Below the pieces are notes generated by a model. The model saw nothing but the letters and a program-made list of their open reading frames with translations, did not search any database and had not been told where the DNA came from. Below are positions 48,896 to 56,454 of a stretch of 64,000 nt of DNA, piece after piece; within the stretch, counting starts at the first letter, position 1, and the number at the start of each line of letters is the position of its first letter. Source of the DNA: Corynebacterium tuscaniense (GTDB lineage: Bacteria > Actinomycetota > Actinomycetes > Mycobacteriales > Mycobacteriaceae); NCBI RefSeq assembly GCF_008693065.1, contig NZ_VXKH01000001.1:62001-126000 (forward strand), written 5' to 3'. The position numbers were made by a program, and so were the translations under genes.

Positions 48896-51800
48896 ATGCA
48901 CCTAACTTCGTTGACACTGAAAGGATTCAAGTCCTTTGCGTCTTCGACGACGATGAAATTCGAGCCGGGCATCTGTGCTGTCGTTGGGCCGAATGGATCG
49001 GGTAAGTCCAATGTGGTGGATGCTCTCGCGTGGGTGATGGGGGAGCAGGGCGCGAAGAACTTGCGTGGCGGGAAGATGGAAGATGTCATTTTTGCCGGCG
49101 CGGGGGAACGCAAACAACTTGGCCGTGCGGAAGTAACGCTGACTTTTGATAATTCGGATGGGCGGCTGCCGATTGATTATTCCGAGGTGGCCATCACGCG
49201 CCGCATGTTCCGCGATGGGGCGAGTGAGTATGAGATCAACGGCTCTAAAGCACGCCTCATGGACATCCAGGAGCTTTTGTCTGATTCCGGTATTGGCCGG
49301 GAAATGCACATCATTGTGGGCCAAGGCAAGCTCAGTGAGATCCTGGAATCCCGCCCAGAGGATCGCCGCGCGTTCATCGAAGAAGCGGCAGGGGTGTTGA
49401 AGCACCGTCGCCGCAAGGAAAAAGCACAGCGCAAGCTCACGAGTATGCAGGCGAATCTGGATCGCTTGTCGGATCTTACGGATGAGCTGGGAAAGCAGCT
49501 TAAACCTCTCGCGCGCCAGGCGGAAGCTGCTAAGCGTGCCGCGACCGTGCAGGCTGATGTGCGTGATGCGCGCCTGAAATTAGCGGGCCACCAGGTAATC
49601 ACTTTGCGTGCATCGCTTGTCGACGCCACGCGGGCCGCCGAACTTCACGCCGAGAAGGTCGCTGAGGTGACCAGCGAGCTGGAAGATGCGGAGCAGAACC
49701 AGTTGGCCGTTGAAGACAACCAAGCGCGCGTTAGCGAGGCGTCCCAGGAAGCACAGCGCTTGTGGTTTGGTTTGTCTTCCTTGGCTGAGCGAACGTCTGC
49801 GACATTGCGGATCGCGGGGGAGCGTGCGCAGCATGCAGGGGACATATCTGAATACCGGGGCCAAGACCCCGAAGAACTCCTCGCCCGCGCTGAACGTGCG
49901 GAAGAGGAGTACGAGACCGCACAAGAAGAGTATGAAAACGCGGCGGAAGCACTCGCCGAGGCCGCCGAGGAAACCGCGGAGTTGGAACAACGCGCCAAGG
50001 CCGCGGAAGCCGAGCACATGGCTCAGGTACGCGCGATAGCTGACCGCCGTGAAGGTGTTGTGCGGCTGCTCGCGCAGGAAGAAAGCCAGGCTGCTGCGGT
50101 TGAATCTTCGAAGCAAGAGGTGGAACGCTTAAGTAGTGTCGCGGAAGAAACTCGTGAGCAGGCACGTGAGGCAGAAGCGCAGGCGGACGCGACCGCGCAG
50201 AAGATGGCGGAACTAACCTCTGAGCGAGAGCCACTCACTCAAGCTCATGTGCGCGCGACTGCGGAAGCAGACGCTGCGGAGAAACGCTTAGACCAACTGC
50301 GCGATGAACAAAAAGCGCGGGAAAAGACGGTCTATTCACTGAGCTCCCGCATTGCCACCCTGGCGGAAACCGCCCCCGTCACTGAAGCAGCGGACGTCCT
50401 TGGCTCCAGTTTTCATCCTCTAGCGGAGTGGGTGAAAGCTGAAGCGGGAATGGAAAAGGCACTGGTTGCAGCACTCGGCGCGCATGCTGAGGCGTTGGCG
50501 GGACAGCTGGATGATTCCACGGCCACGGAACTATCCGGTGCATCACGTGCTGTTGTCGTGGACACGAAAGCCGGGGGGCGGCAGTGGCGCCTGGACGGTC
50601 AACCGCCGGCGGGCACGACCTGGCTGTTGGACCACCTCACCCTCGCCCCTGAGATTGCTGGTCCTGTCACCCGAGTGCTCGTGGACGTGGTGGTGGCCAC
50701 CGACATCGCGCAGGCCCGTGCCGTCGTGGTGGATGATCCACGCCTGCGCGCCGTGGTTACGGACGGCACCATTGTGGGGGAAGGCTGGATCGCCGCTGGT
50801 TCTGGCGGTGCATCAAGCGTGGAAGTGGCTGCCCAGATTGAACAGGCGACGGCTGATCTGGAGAAGGCGCAGACCCAGCTCGATGAGCTTTCCGGCACTC
50901 TCGAAGGCGCCAAGATCACTGCCGAAGAAGCGCGCGTGGCAGCAGCGGCTGCGAAAGCAGCGCTGAATGAACACGATGCGCATGCTGAATCCTGGAAGCG
51001 TGACCACCAACGCGTGCTCAGCCAGACGGAAAGCACCAAACAACAGCATGAACGTGCAGCGAAGCAGGCCACCGAGGCAGAGATCCGTCTCAGCGATCGG
51101 ATGAAGCAGCTGGAGGAAACTCGTGATCGCCTCGCCCGCGTGGATCAGGATGACACGGAAGAGGATGTGGACTCCTCCCTCCGAGATGAAGCTAATGACG
51201 CTCTGGCCCGGGCCCGTGCGCGTGAAATGGAACTCACGCTGATGGCGCGTTCCGCACAGCAGGTTGTTGAGCAGATTGCGGGGCGTGGTGCCGCGCTGCG
51301 CCGACAAGCTGAACATGAGCGTGAGGCGAAAGCCCGGCACGTTGCCGCGATGGCACGCAAGCGCGCGGAGGCGGAACTGGCAGAAGCAGTTGCACAGCAC
51401 GCGCAGACGTTGGCAGCGCGGATTCAAGTTTCCTTAGCGCGTGCCACCGAACACCGCGACGAGCTTGCTGAACAGGTGAAACAGCTCACCGTCCGCCAGA
51501 CGCAGGTGCGTGAAACAGTGAATGCGTTGCGTCAACACCTCAGCCGACTGGGGGATACTGCTCACGCGGCGGATATTGCGCGGGAGCAGGCGCAGGTGAG
51601 GATAGATGAGGCGGAAGCGGGGATCGCAGACAAGCTCGGCATTGCTATCGATGACCTGCTGGCTGAGTACACACCGGGCGAGGACTTTGACAAGACCGCA
51701 GAGACGAAACGCCTCAAGCAGGCCGAGCGCGACTTAGCTTCGCTGGGCAAGGTGAACCCGCTGGCCCTGGAGGAGTACAAGGCGTTGGAGGAGCGCTACA

Positions 51801-52351
51801 GCTTCCTATCCACGCAGCTTGCTGATGTGATTCAGGCGCGCAAGGATCTCACCGGTGTGATAGATGATGTGGATGCGCAGATTTTGCAACTGTTCACGGA
51901 TGCCTGGCATGACGTGAAGAAGGAATTCCCCAAAGTTTTCAACACCTTGTTCCCGGGTGGTGAGGCGCGGTTGGTGCTCACTGATCCTTCGGACATGCTC
52001 ACTACCGGCATTGAGATTGAGGCTCGTCCGCCCGGCAAGCGCGTGAAGCGTTTGTCACTGCTGTCTGGTGGCGAGAAGTCTCTCACTGCGCTGGCCATGC
52101 TCGTTGCCATTTTCCGCGCCCGACCGAGTCCTTTTTATGTGCTCGATGAGGTTGAAGCAGCTCTGGATGATGTTAACCTGCGCCGTCTCATCGCGCTGCT
52201 TGAGGAGCTCCGCGAAGACTCACAGCTCATCGTTATCACTCACCAAAAGCCCACGATGGATGTGGCTAACGTGCTCTACGGCGTGACCATGCGCGGTGAT
52301 GGTGTCACTCGCGTAATCTCACAACGCATGAACCCCGCGCCGCGTTCTTAG
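48896..52351 (+). CDS. smc: Chromosome segregation protein SMC
   Basis: 1151 residues. N-terminal ABC half with Walker A VVGPNGSGKSNVVDALAW (about 29-46); two long coiled coils (about 170-500 and 650-990); hinge domain about 500-640 (SSFHPLAEWV to GTIVGEGWIAAGSGG); C-terminal half with the signature SLLSGGEKSLTALAM (about 1053-1067) and Walker B PFYVLDEVEAALDD (about 1075). It condenses and organises the chromosome with ScpA/ScpB. It has its own leaderless promoter. The stop overlaps by 4 nt the 3' end of the META-like gene on the other strand. Confidence 0.98.
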   Translation: MHLTSLTLKGFKSFASSTTMKFEPGICAVVGPNGSGKSNVVDALAWVMGEQGAKNLRGGKMEDVIFAGAGERKQLGRAEVTLTFDNSDGRLPIDYSEVAITRRMFRDGASEYEINGSKARLMDIQELLSDSGIGREMHIIVGQGKLSEILESRPEDRRAFIEEAAGVLKHRRRKEKAQRKLTSMQANLDRLSDLTDELGKQLKPLARQAEAAKRAATVQADVRDARLKLAGHQVITLRASLVDATRAAELHAEKVAEVTSELEDAEQNQLAVEDNQARVSEASQEAQRLWFGLSSLAERTSATLRIAGERAQHAGDISEYRGQDPEELLARAERAEEEYETAQEEYENAAEALAEAAEETAELEQRAKAAEAEHMAQVRAIADRREGVVRLLAQEESQAAAVESSKQEVERLSSVAEETREQAREAEAQADATAQKMAELTSEREPLTQAHVRATAEADAAEKRLDQLRDEQKAREKTVYSLSSRIATLAETAPVTEAADVLGSSFHPLAEWVKAEAGMEKALVAALGAHAEALAGQLDDSTATELSGASRAVVVDTKAGGRQWRLDGQPPAGTTWLLDHLTLAPEIAGPVTRVLVDVVVATDIAQARAVVVDDPRLRAVVTDGTIVGEGWIAAGSGGASSVEVAAQIEQATADLEKAQTQLDELSGTLEGAKITAEEARVAAAAAKAALNEHDAHAESWKRDHQRVLSQTESTKQQHERAAKQATEAEIRLSDRMKQLEETRDRLARVDQDDTEEDVDSSLRDEANDALARARAREMELTLMARSAQQVVEQIAGRGAALRRQAEHEREAKARHVAAMARKRAEAELAEAVAQHAQTLAARIQVSLARATEHRDELAEQVKQLTVRQTQVRETVNALRQHLSRLGDTAHAADIAREQAQVRIDEAEAGIADKLGIAIDDLLAEYTPGEDFDKTAETKRLKQAERDLASLGKVNPLALEEYKALEERYSFLSTQLADVIQARKDLTGVIDDVDAQILQLFTDAWHDVKKEFPKVFNTLFPGGEARLVLTDPSDMLTTGIEIEARPPGKRVKRLSLLSGGEKSLTALAMLVAIFRARPSPFYVLDEVEAALDDVNLRRLIALLEELREDSQLIVITHQKPTMDVANVLYGVTMRGDGVTRVISQRMNPAPRS

Positions 52352-52884
52352 TGCGCCGGGCTGAGCTTGAGTCCGGTGCCACCTTTGGCGAAGTACGCGT
52401 GCGTTCCGTCGAAGTAGATTGTGTTGCCACGAATGAATGCTTCGCGCACTGAATTATCATAACGCCACAGCTCAGGCTCGCATTGCTTCAATGTTGTGGC
52501 CCCCTCCTCGACCGTGTAAGTTGCGTTGGTTTTGTCCACGACGAGTCCAACACCAAACCCATTGCACACTCCGCCGTGCACGAAATAGGGGGCTTTTTCC
52601 GCGGCACCCTCACTGCCTTCACTGCGGCTGAAAGAGATGATGTTCTCAGGTGGATTCGATGTGGTCACCCACTTGCCACTGAGGATCGCTTCCACCTGTT
52701 CCGGCGTAGCTTTCTTTGCATTCTCAGGCAGGGAAACAACGAGAGACTCTGGTTGGGTCTTCTCGGGCGGCGTACTCGAACCGAATGCCCCGAGACCCGC
52801 TGCGGCACCAATGGCAATAATCAACGCGGTGATGACCGACAGAGCAATTGTAACGATGGGGTTCTTCAGCAGATCCGTGTTCAT
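52348..52884 (-). CDS. Membrane-anchored exported protein with META/HslJ-like domain
   Basis: 178 residues. One N-terminal transmembrane helix (about 8-33, IVTIALSVITALIIAIGAAAGLG), a linker with PPEKTQPES, then an extracytoplasmic domain. It shows the sequence of features of META/HslJ domains: GKWVTTS, GGVCNGFGVGL, a T-rich strand, KQCEPELW with a second Cys, and a closing beta pair ending YFDGTHAYFAKGGTGLKL. The two cysteines could pair. The META assignment is my inference from pattern, not a search. It is divergent from ftsY, and TAGACT lies 7 nt upstream of its ATG. Confidence 0.7.
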   Translation of the reverse strand: MNTDLLKNPIVTIALSVITALIIAIGAAAGLGAFGSSTPPEKTQPESLVVSLPENAKKATPEQVEAILSGKWVTTSNPPENIISFSRSEGSEGAAEKAPYFVHGGVCNGFGVGLVVDKTNATYTVEEGATTLKQCEPELWRYDNSVREAFIRGNTIYFDGTHAYFAKGGTGLKLSPAH

Positions 52885-52891
52885 AATCTGC

Positions 52892-52897
52892 AGTCTA
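52892..52897 (-). promoter_or_regulatory. -10 hexamer TAGACT of the META-like gene
   Basis: Reads TAGACT on the minus strand, 7 nt from the ATG at 52884. A separate TAGGCT on the plus strand (52939-52944) could serve ftsY with a leader of about 15 nt. Confidence 0.45.
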
Positions 52898-52965
52898 GTC
52901 TCTTTGTGGATCCGAATGAGCCCGGAACGAACACGATTTAGGCTATCGATGGCACACTGGTGCGC

Positions 52966-54339
52966 ATGATTAGTTCAACTGTTTTGTGGGCCGTCCTCGC
53001 CGTTGTTGTCCTGCTGCTCATCATCGTGGGCATCATTGTCGTGGGCAACAAGCGGAAGAAGTCGAAGGCAGTGTCCTTTGAAAAGAAGGGTCCGGCCGCA
53101 CCGAAGGAGCTCACCCAGCAGGAGAAATCCGGAAATTACCAGGCCCAGGGTGGCTTCAACTTTGCGCCCGCCAACGAACCCGCGGCGGAGAAACAGCCAG
53201 TCCTGCGGGAGGAGCAGAAGCCTATCGACGAACCCGTGGCTCCCATCGTTCCTGATCCGGTTGAACAGGTTGGACCAGAACCAGAAGTGGTTGAGGAAGC
53301 TGAGGAAGCAGCTGAGGCTGCTCGTACGACCGTTGATGCGGCGGACGAAGCGCTGGAGCAGACACCTCTCCCGGTGGAAGAGCCGGCTCCGGCCCCGGAA
53401 CCGTTGGACAAAATTGTCCCGGCGACGGGCCGGCTTGGCCGTTTGCGTGGGCGCCTGTCGCGCTCCCAGAATGCGATTGGCCAGGGCCTGCTGGGCATTC
53501 TGACAGCCGGTGATCTGGATGAGGACGCCTGGGAGGAAATCGAAGACACTCTCATCATGGCGGACCTTGGTGCGCCCCTGACCATGAAGATCACGGAGAC
53601 GCTGCGTGAAAAGATCGCGCAGCGGGGTGTCTCCAGTGAGGAAGAAGCACGCGCGATGCTGCGTGAGACCCTCATTGAGGCTGGTAAGCCGGAGTTGGAC
53701 CGCTCGATTAAGGCAATGCCGAATGAGGGCAAGCCTGCAGTCATTCTCGTTGTGGGTGTGAACGGCACTGGCAAGACCACCACGACAGGCAAGCTGGCTC
53801 GCGTGCTCGTTTCGATGGGCCACAGTGTTGTGCTGGGGGCAGCGGATACATTCCGTGCGGCGGCTGCAGACCAGTTGGAAACGTGGGGTCGTCGCGTTGG
53901 TGCAACCACCGTGCGCGGCAACGAGGGCGCGGATCCGGCCGCGGTTGCTTTCGATGCTGTGAAGACGGGTGTGGAGCAGCAGGCGGATGTTGTGATCGTC
54001 GATACTGCTGGGCGTCTGCACACTGCCACTGGTCTGATGGATCAGTTGGGCAAGGTCAAGCGCGTGGTGGAGAAGAAGTCCCAGGTGAATGAGGTTTTGC
54101 TCGTGCTTGATGCCACGGTGGGGCAGAACGGTCTGACCCAGGCGCGCGTGTTCAAGGATGTCGTGGAGATCACTGGTGTCGTTTTGACCAAGTTGGATGG
54201 CACCGCGAAGGGTGGCATTGTCTTCCAAGTTCAGGAGGAACTTGGCGTGCCGGTGAAGCTCGTCGGCCTGGGTGAGGGCGCTGATGACCTCGCGCCGTTT
54301 GAGGTCGAAGGCTTCGTCGACGCACTGTTGGGGGCTTAG
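52966..54339 (+). CDS. ftsY: Signal recognition particle receptor FtsY
   Basis: 457 residues from the ATG at 52966 (a GTG at 52960 is in frame). Unlike E. coli FtsY it begins with a transmembrane helix (about 4-24, [21 protein letters not shown] in part), as in other actinobacteria. An acidic, Pro-rich linker follows (about 60-145). The NG GTPase has G1 VGVNGTGKTTTTGKLA (about 261), G2 DTFRAAAADQL, G3 DTAGRLHT and G4 TKLDGTAKGG, ending FEVEGFVDALLG. It docks ribosome-SRP complexes at the membrane; its partner Ffh is encoded 2.1 kb downstream. A strong terminator follows. Confidence 0.97.
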   Translation: MISSTVLWAVLAVVVLLLIIVGIIVVGNKRKKSKAVSFEKKGPAAPKELTQQEKSGNYQAQGGFNFAPANEPAAEKQPVLREEQKPIDEPVAPIVPDPVEQVGPEPEVVEEAEEAAEAARTTVDAADEALEQTPLPVEEPAPAPEPLDKIVPATGRLGRLRGRLSRSQNAIGQGLLGILTAGDLDEDAWEEIEDTLIMADLGAPLTMKITETLREKIAQRGVSSEEEARAMLRETLIEAGKPELDRSIKAMPNEGKPAVILVVGVNGTGKTTTTGKLARVLVSMGHSVVLGAADTFRAAAADQLETWGRRVGATTVRGNEGADPAAVAFDAVKTGVEQQADVVIVDTAGRLHTATGLMDQLGKVKRVVEKKSQVNEVLLVLDATVGQNGLTQARVFKDVVEITGVVLTKLDGTAKGGIVFQVQEELGVPVKLVGLGEGADDLAPFEVEGFVDALLGA

Positions 54340-54364
54340 CTGGACTTTTCATAGAGTTGACCGG

Positions 54365-54398
54365 AACCCGGCACCGTAATCATGCGGTGCCGGGTTTT
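54365..54398 (+). terminator. Rho-independent terminator after ftsY
   Basis: Perfect 12-bp stem AACCCGGCACCG / CGGTGCCGGGTT with an 8-nt loop, followed by TT. It lies 25 nt after the ftsY stop and isolates it from the amtB regulatory region. Confidence 0.88.
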
Positions 54399-54439
54399 GT
54401 GATTTGAATTACAGAAATGGTCATATCGTTGACGCCAGT

Positions 54440-54457
54440 ATCTATCGCTGAATAGAT
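54440..54457. promoter_or_regulatory. AmtR-type operator upstream of amtB
   Basis: ATCTAT-CGCTGA-ATAGAT is a perfect palindrome with the CTAT-N6-ATAG form known for the nitrogen repressor AmtR of corynebacteria. It lies 65 nt before the amtB start codon. It predicts repression of amtB-glnK when nitrogen is sufficient. Confidence 0.7.
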
Positions 54458-54468
54458 TTTCGTGTCGG

Positions 54469-54492
54469 TACCAATCGGTCAACCGATAGGTA
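54469..54492. promoter_or_regulatory. Second palindrome upstream of amtB
   Basis: TACCAATCGGT-CA-ACCGATAGGTA pairs at 10 of 11 positions. It does not fit the AmtR spacing. It could bind a second regulator, or overlap the promoter 30 nt before the start codon. Confidence 0.55.
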
Positions 54493-54522
54493 TTCAAAAC
54501 GACTGGAATTGAGGTGACGGAT

Positions 54523-55893
54523 ATGACAACAGATCAGGTTGCATTGGCATCTGGGAATGCGGGGTGGATGCTTATCTCCGCCTCGCTTGTGTTGCTCATG
54601 ACACCGGGCTTGGCGTTTTTCTACGGAGGAATGACGTCTCGCCGAAGTGTTCTGAACATGATGATGATGTCGTTCACAGCCATGGGGGTTGTGTCCATCT
54701 TGTACGTGCTGTGGGGCTGGTCGATGTCCTATGGCTCACAATCAATCGGTGGGATTTTCGCGAATCCTTTCGAGTTCTTCGGGCTTCGCAATTCGATCAC
54801 TAACGGCGACGGTGCCTACATCGCTGGGGATAATGGCTACGCAAATGTGATTGATGTTGGCTTCCAGCTGACCTTCGCGGTGATCACAGTGGCGATCATC
54901 TCCGGTGCGATTGCCAGCCGTGTGAAGATTGGTGCGTGGATGGTGTTTGCCGGTGTGTGGGCCACGCTGGTGTACTTCCCGCTTGCGCACATGGTGTGGG
55001 GTGGCGGCATTCTCGGCGAAGGGACGCGCTCAGTCTCTGCGTGGATGTTCGGGAGTGAGAACGGTGAAGCGCACATTGCTCCGATTGATTTTGCGGGCGG
55101 CACGGTCGTTCACATCTCAGCAGCCACTGCCGCGCTCATCCTGGTACTGGTGATTGGGCAGCGTGAAGGGTTCCCTCAATCCAACTCGCGTCCTCACAAC
55201 CTCCCCTTCGTCATGCTTGGTGCCGCGCTGCTGTGGTTTGGCTGGTGTGGTTTCAATGGTGGGTCGGCTCTTGCAGCTGACGGCCTGGCAGGGCTTGCAT
55301 GGGTGAACACTGCTGCGGCTGCTGCGGGCGCAATGCTGGGATGGTTGGCAGTTGAAAAGATCAGGGATGGCTACGCAACATCGCTCGGTGCGTCATCGGG
55401 CTTGGTGGCAGGACTTGTTGCCATCACTCCGGCTGCAGGGGCGCTCACCCCAATGACCTCTATTTTCCTCGGTGCGGGCGGCGGCGTTCTCTCGTGCTTT
55501 GGTGTGAGTCTGAAATACCGCTTCAATTACGACGACTCCCTGGACGTCGTCGGTGTTCACCTCGTTGCCGCTGTGTGGGGGACAATTGGACTCGCATTCT
55601 TCGCCCAAGGGAACGGAATCTTCACCGGTGGTGGAGCAGACGGGTGGAAGCTTTTCGCAGTTCAGACAGTGGTGGCTATCGTCGCGATGATCTTCTCCGG
55701 TGTGCTGACGTACCTCATAGCAATCACGATGAAGTACACGATGGGATGGCGCGTGACGCGTGAGCAAGAATTCGCTGGCGTGGACTACTCAGTTCACCGC
55801 GAGACTGGCTATGACTTCGGTGGCCCGGGTCTTCGACCCGGTGGCGTGCCAGCAAGCAACAAGCCGATTGCTGAAGCAATGGATAATCAGTAG
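54523..55893 (+). CDS. amtB: Ammonium transporter
   Basis: 456 residues from the ATG at 54523, with GAGG (54511-54514) 8 nt upstream; the in-frame GTG at 54514 overlaps that site. Eleven membrane helices. Seen: LMTPGLAFFYGGM, the first pore histidine in IDFAGGTVVHISAATAAL (shown by DFAGGTVVH), and the second in DVVGVHLVAAVWGTIG. The C-terminal cytoplasmic tail ends with an ETGYDFGG-type stretch that in this family contacts PII. The stop is 28 nt before glnK, an operon that is standard for PII control of AmtB. Confidence 0.96.
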   Translation: MTTDQVALASGNAGWMLISASLVLLMTPGLAFFYGGMTSRRSVLNMMMMSFTAMGVVSILYVLWGWSMSYGSQSIGGIFANPFEFFGLRNSITNGDGAYIAGDNGYANVIDVGFQLTFAVITVAIISGAIASRVKIGAWMVFAGVWATLVYFPLAHMVWGGGILGEGTRSVSAWMFGSENGEAHIAPIDFAGGTVVHISAATAALILVLVIGQREGFPQSNSRPHNLPFVMLGAALLWFGWCGFNGGSALAADGLAGLAWVNTAAAAAGAMLGWLAVEKIRDGYATSLGASSGLVAGLVAITPAAGALTPMTSIFLGAGGGVLSCFGVSLKYRFNYDDSLDVVGVHLVAAVWGTIGLAFFAQGNGIFTGGGADGWKLFAVQTVVAIVAMIFSGVLTYLIAITMKYTMGWRVTREQEFAGVDYSVHRETGYDFGGPGLRPGGVPASNKPIAEAMDNQ

Positions 55894-55921
55894 GTAGAAA
55901 AGCAGAGGGAAGGTGAAAGAT

Positions 55922-56260
55922 ATGAAGCTTGTGACAGCAGTGGTTCAACCGTTCACGCTCGGTGACATCCGCCATGCTCTCAGCGAGGCTGGGGTGAAAG
56001 GCATCACCGTCACTGAGGCTCAGGGGGCCGGCCGGCAAATGGCCAGCGTCGAGTATTACCGGGGCGCCCGCTACACCTCTAATTTTGTGCAGAAGGTCAA
56101 AGTGGAGGTGCTGGTCACCGACAGCCAGGAAGATGCAGCCGTCAACGCGATCTTGAATGCGGCGCATACCGGGGAAGTTGGTGACGGAAAGATCTGGGTA
56201 ACGGAAGTAACCCGCGCCGTGCGTGTGCGTACGGGCGAGGAAGACGACGCGGCTATTTAA
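55922..56260 (+). CDS. glnK: PII nitrogen-regulatory protein GlnK
   Basis: 112 residues from the ATG at 55922 (GAGGGAAGG lies 9 nt upstream; a GTG at 55913 is in frame). The T-loop reads EYYRGARYTSNF with Tyr51 exactly at the modification position; in Corynebacterium glutamicum this Tyr is adenylylated by GlnD. The trimer-forming C-terminus has GDGKIWVTEVTRAVRVRTGE, shown by GDGKIWVTEV. It senses 2-oxoglutarate and ATP, blocks AmtB and relieves AmtR. The usual third gene, glnD, is not downstream here. Confidence 0.95.
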   Translation: MKLVTAVVQPFTLGDIRHALSEAGVKGITVTEAQGAGRQMASVEYYRGARYTSNFVQKVKVEVLVTDSQEDAAVNAILNAAHTGEVGDGKIWVTEVTRAVRVRTGEEDDAAI

Positions 56261-56360
56261 TCTGGAGAGTGAAACCGATTGCCCGAAAACCCGGAAAAAC
56301 CGGAAAGTTTGGAAAATAAGGCGGGGGAGGCTGCGGCGAGCTCCACCGTATGTGATTTTG

Positions 56361-56404
56361 GTGGTGGGTAGCAGTTAGGCTGTAACCCACCACTTAATCT
56401 TTTT
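56361..56404 (+). terminator. Probable terminator after amtB-glnK
   Basis: Stem GTGGTGGGT / ACCCACCAC (9 bp) around a 15-nt loop, followed by TTAATCTTTTT. The remaining bases of 56261-56454 hold no convincing gene; the ffh ribosome site AAGGGAGC is at its end. Confidence 0.65.
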
Positions 56405-56454
56405 AGCCACTGGGCTAGAGACATTTACTCAAAGACTTTCAAGGGAGCTTTTAC

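Noticed and set aside
54469-54492. The second amtB palindrome as another AmtR box
   Set aside because: It lacks CTAT-N6-ATAG spacing; the half sites are ATCGGT and ACCGAT with a 2-nt centre.
56279-56371. A 30-codon TTG-started frame after glnK, considered as a small protein or a glnD remnant
   Set aside because: The ribosome site is too far away, the peptide shows no similarity to the start of GlnD, and the end runs into the terminator stem.
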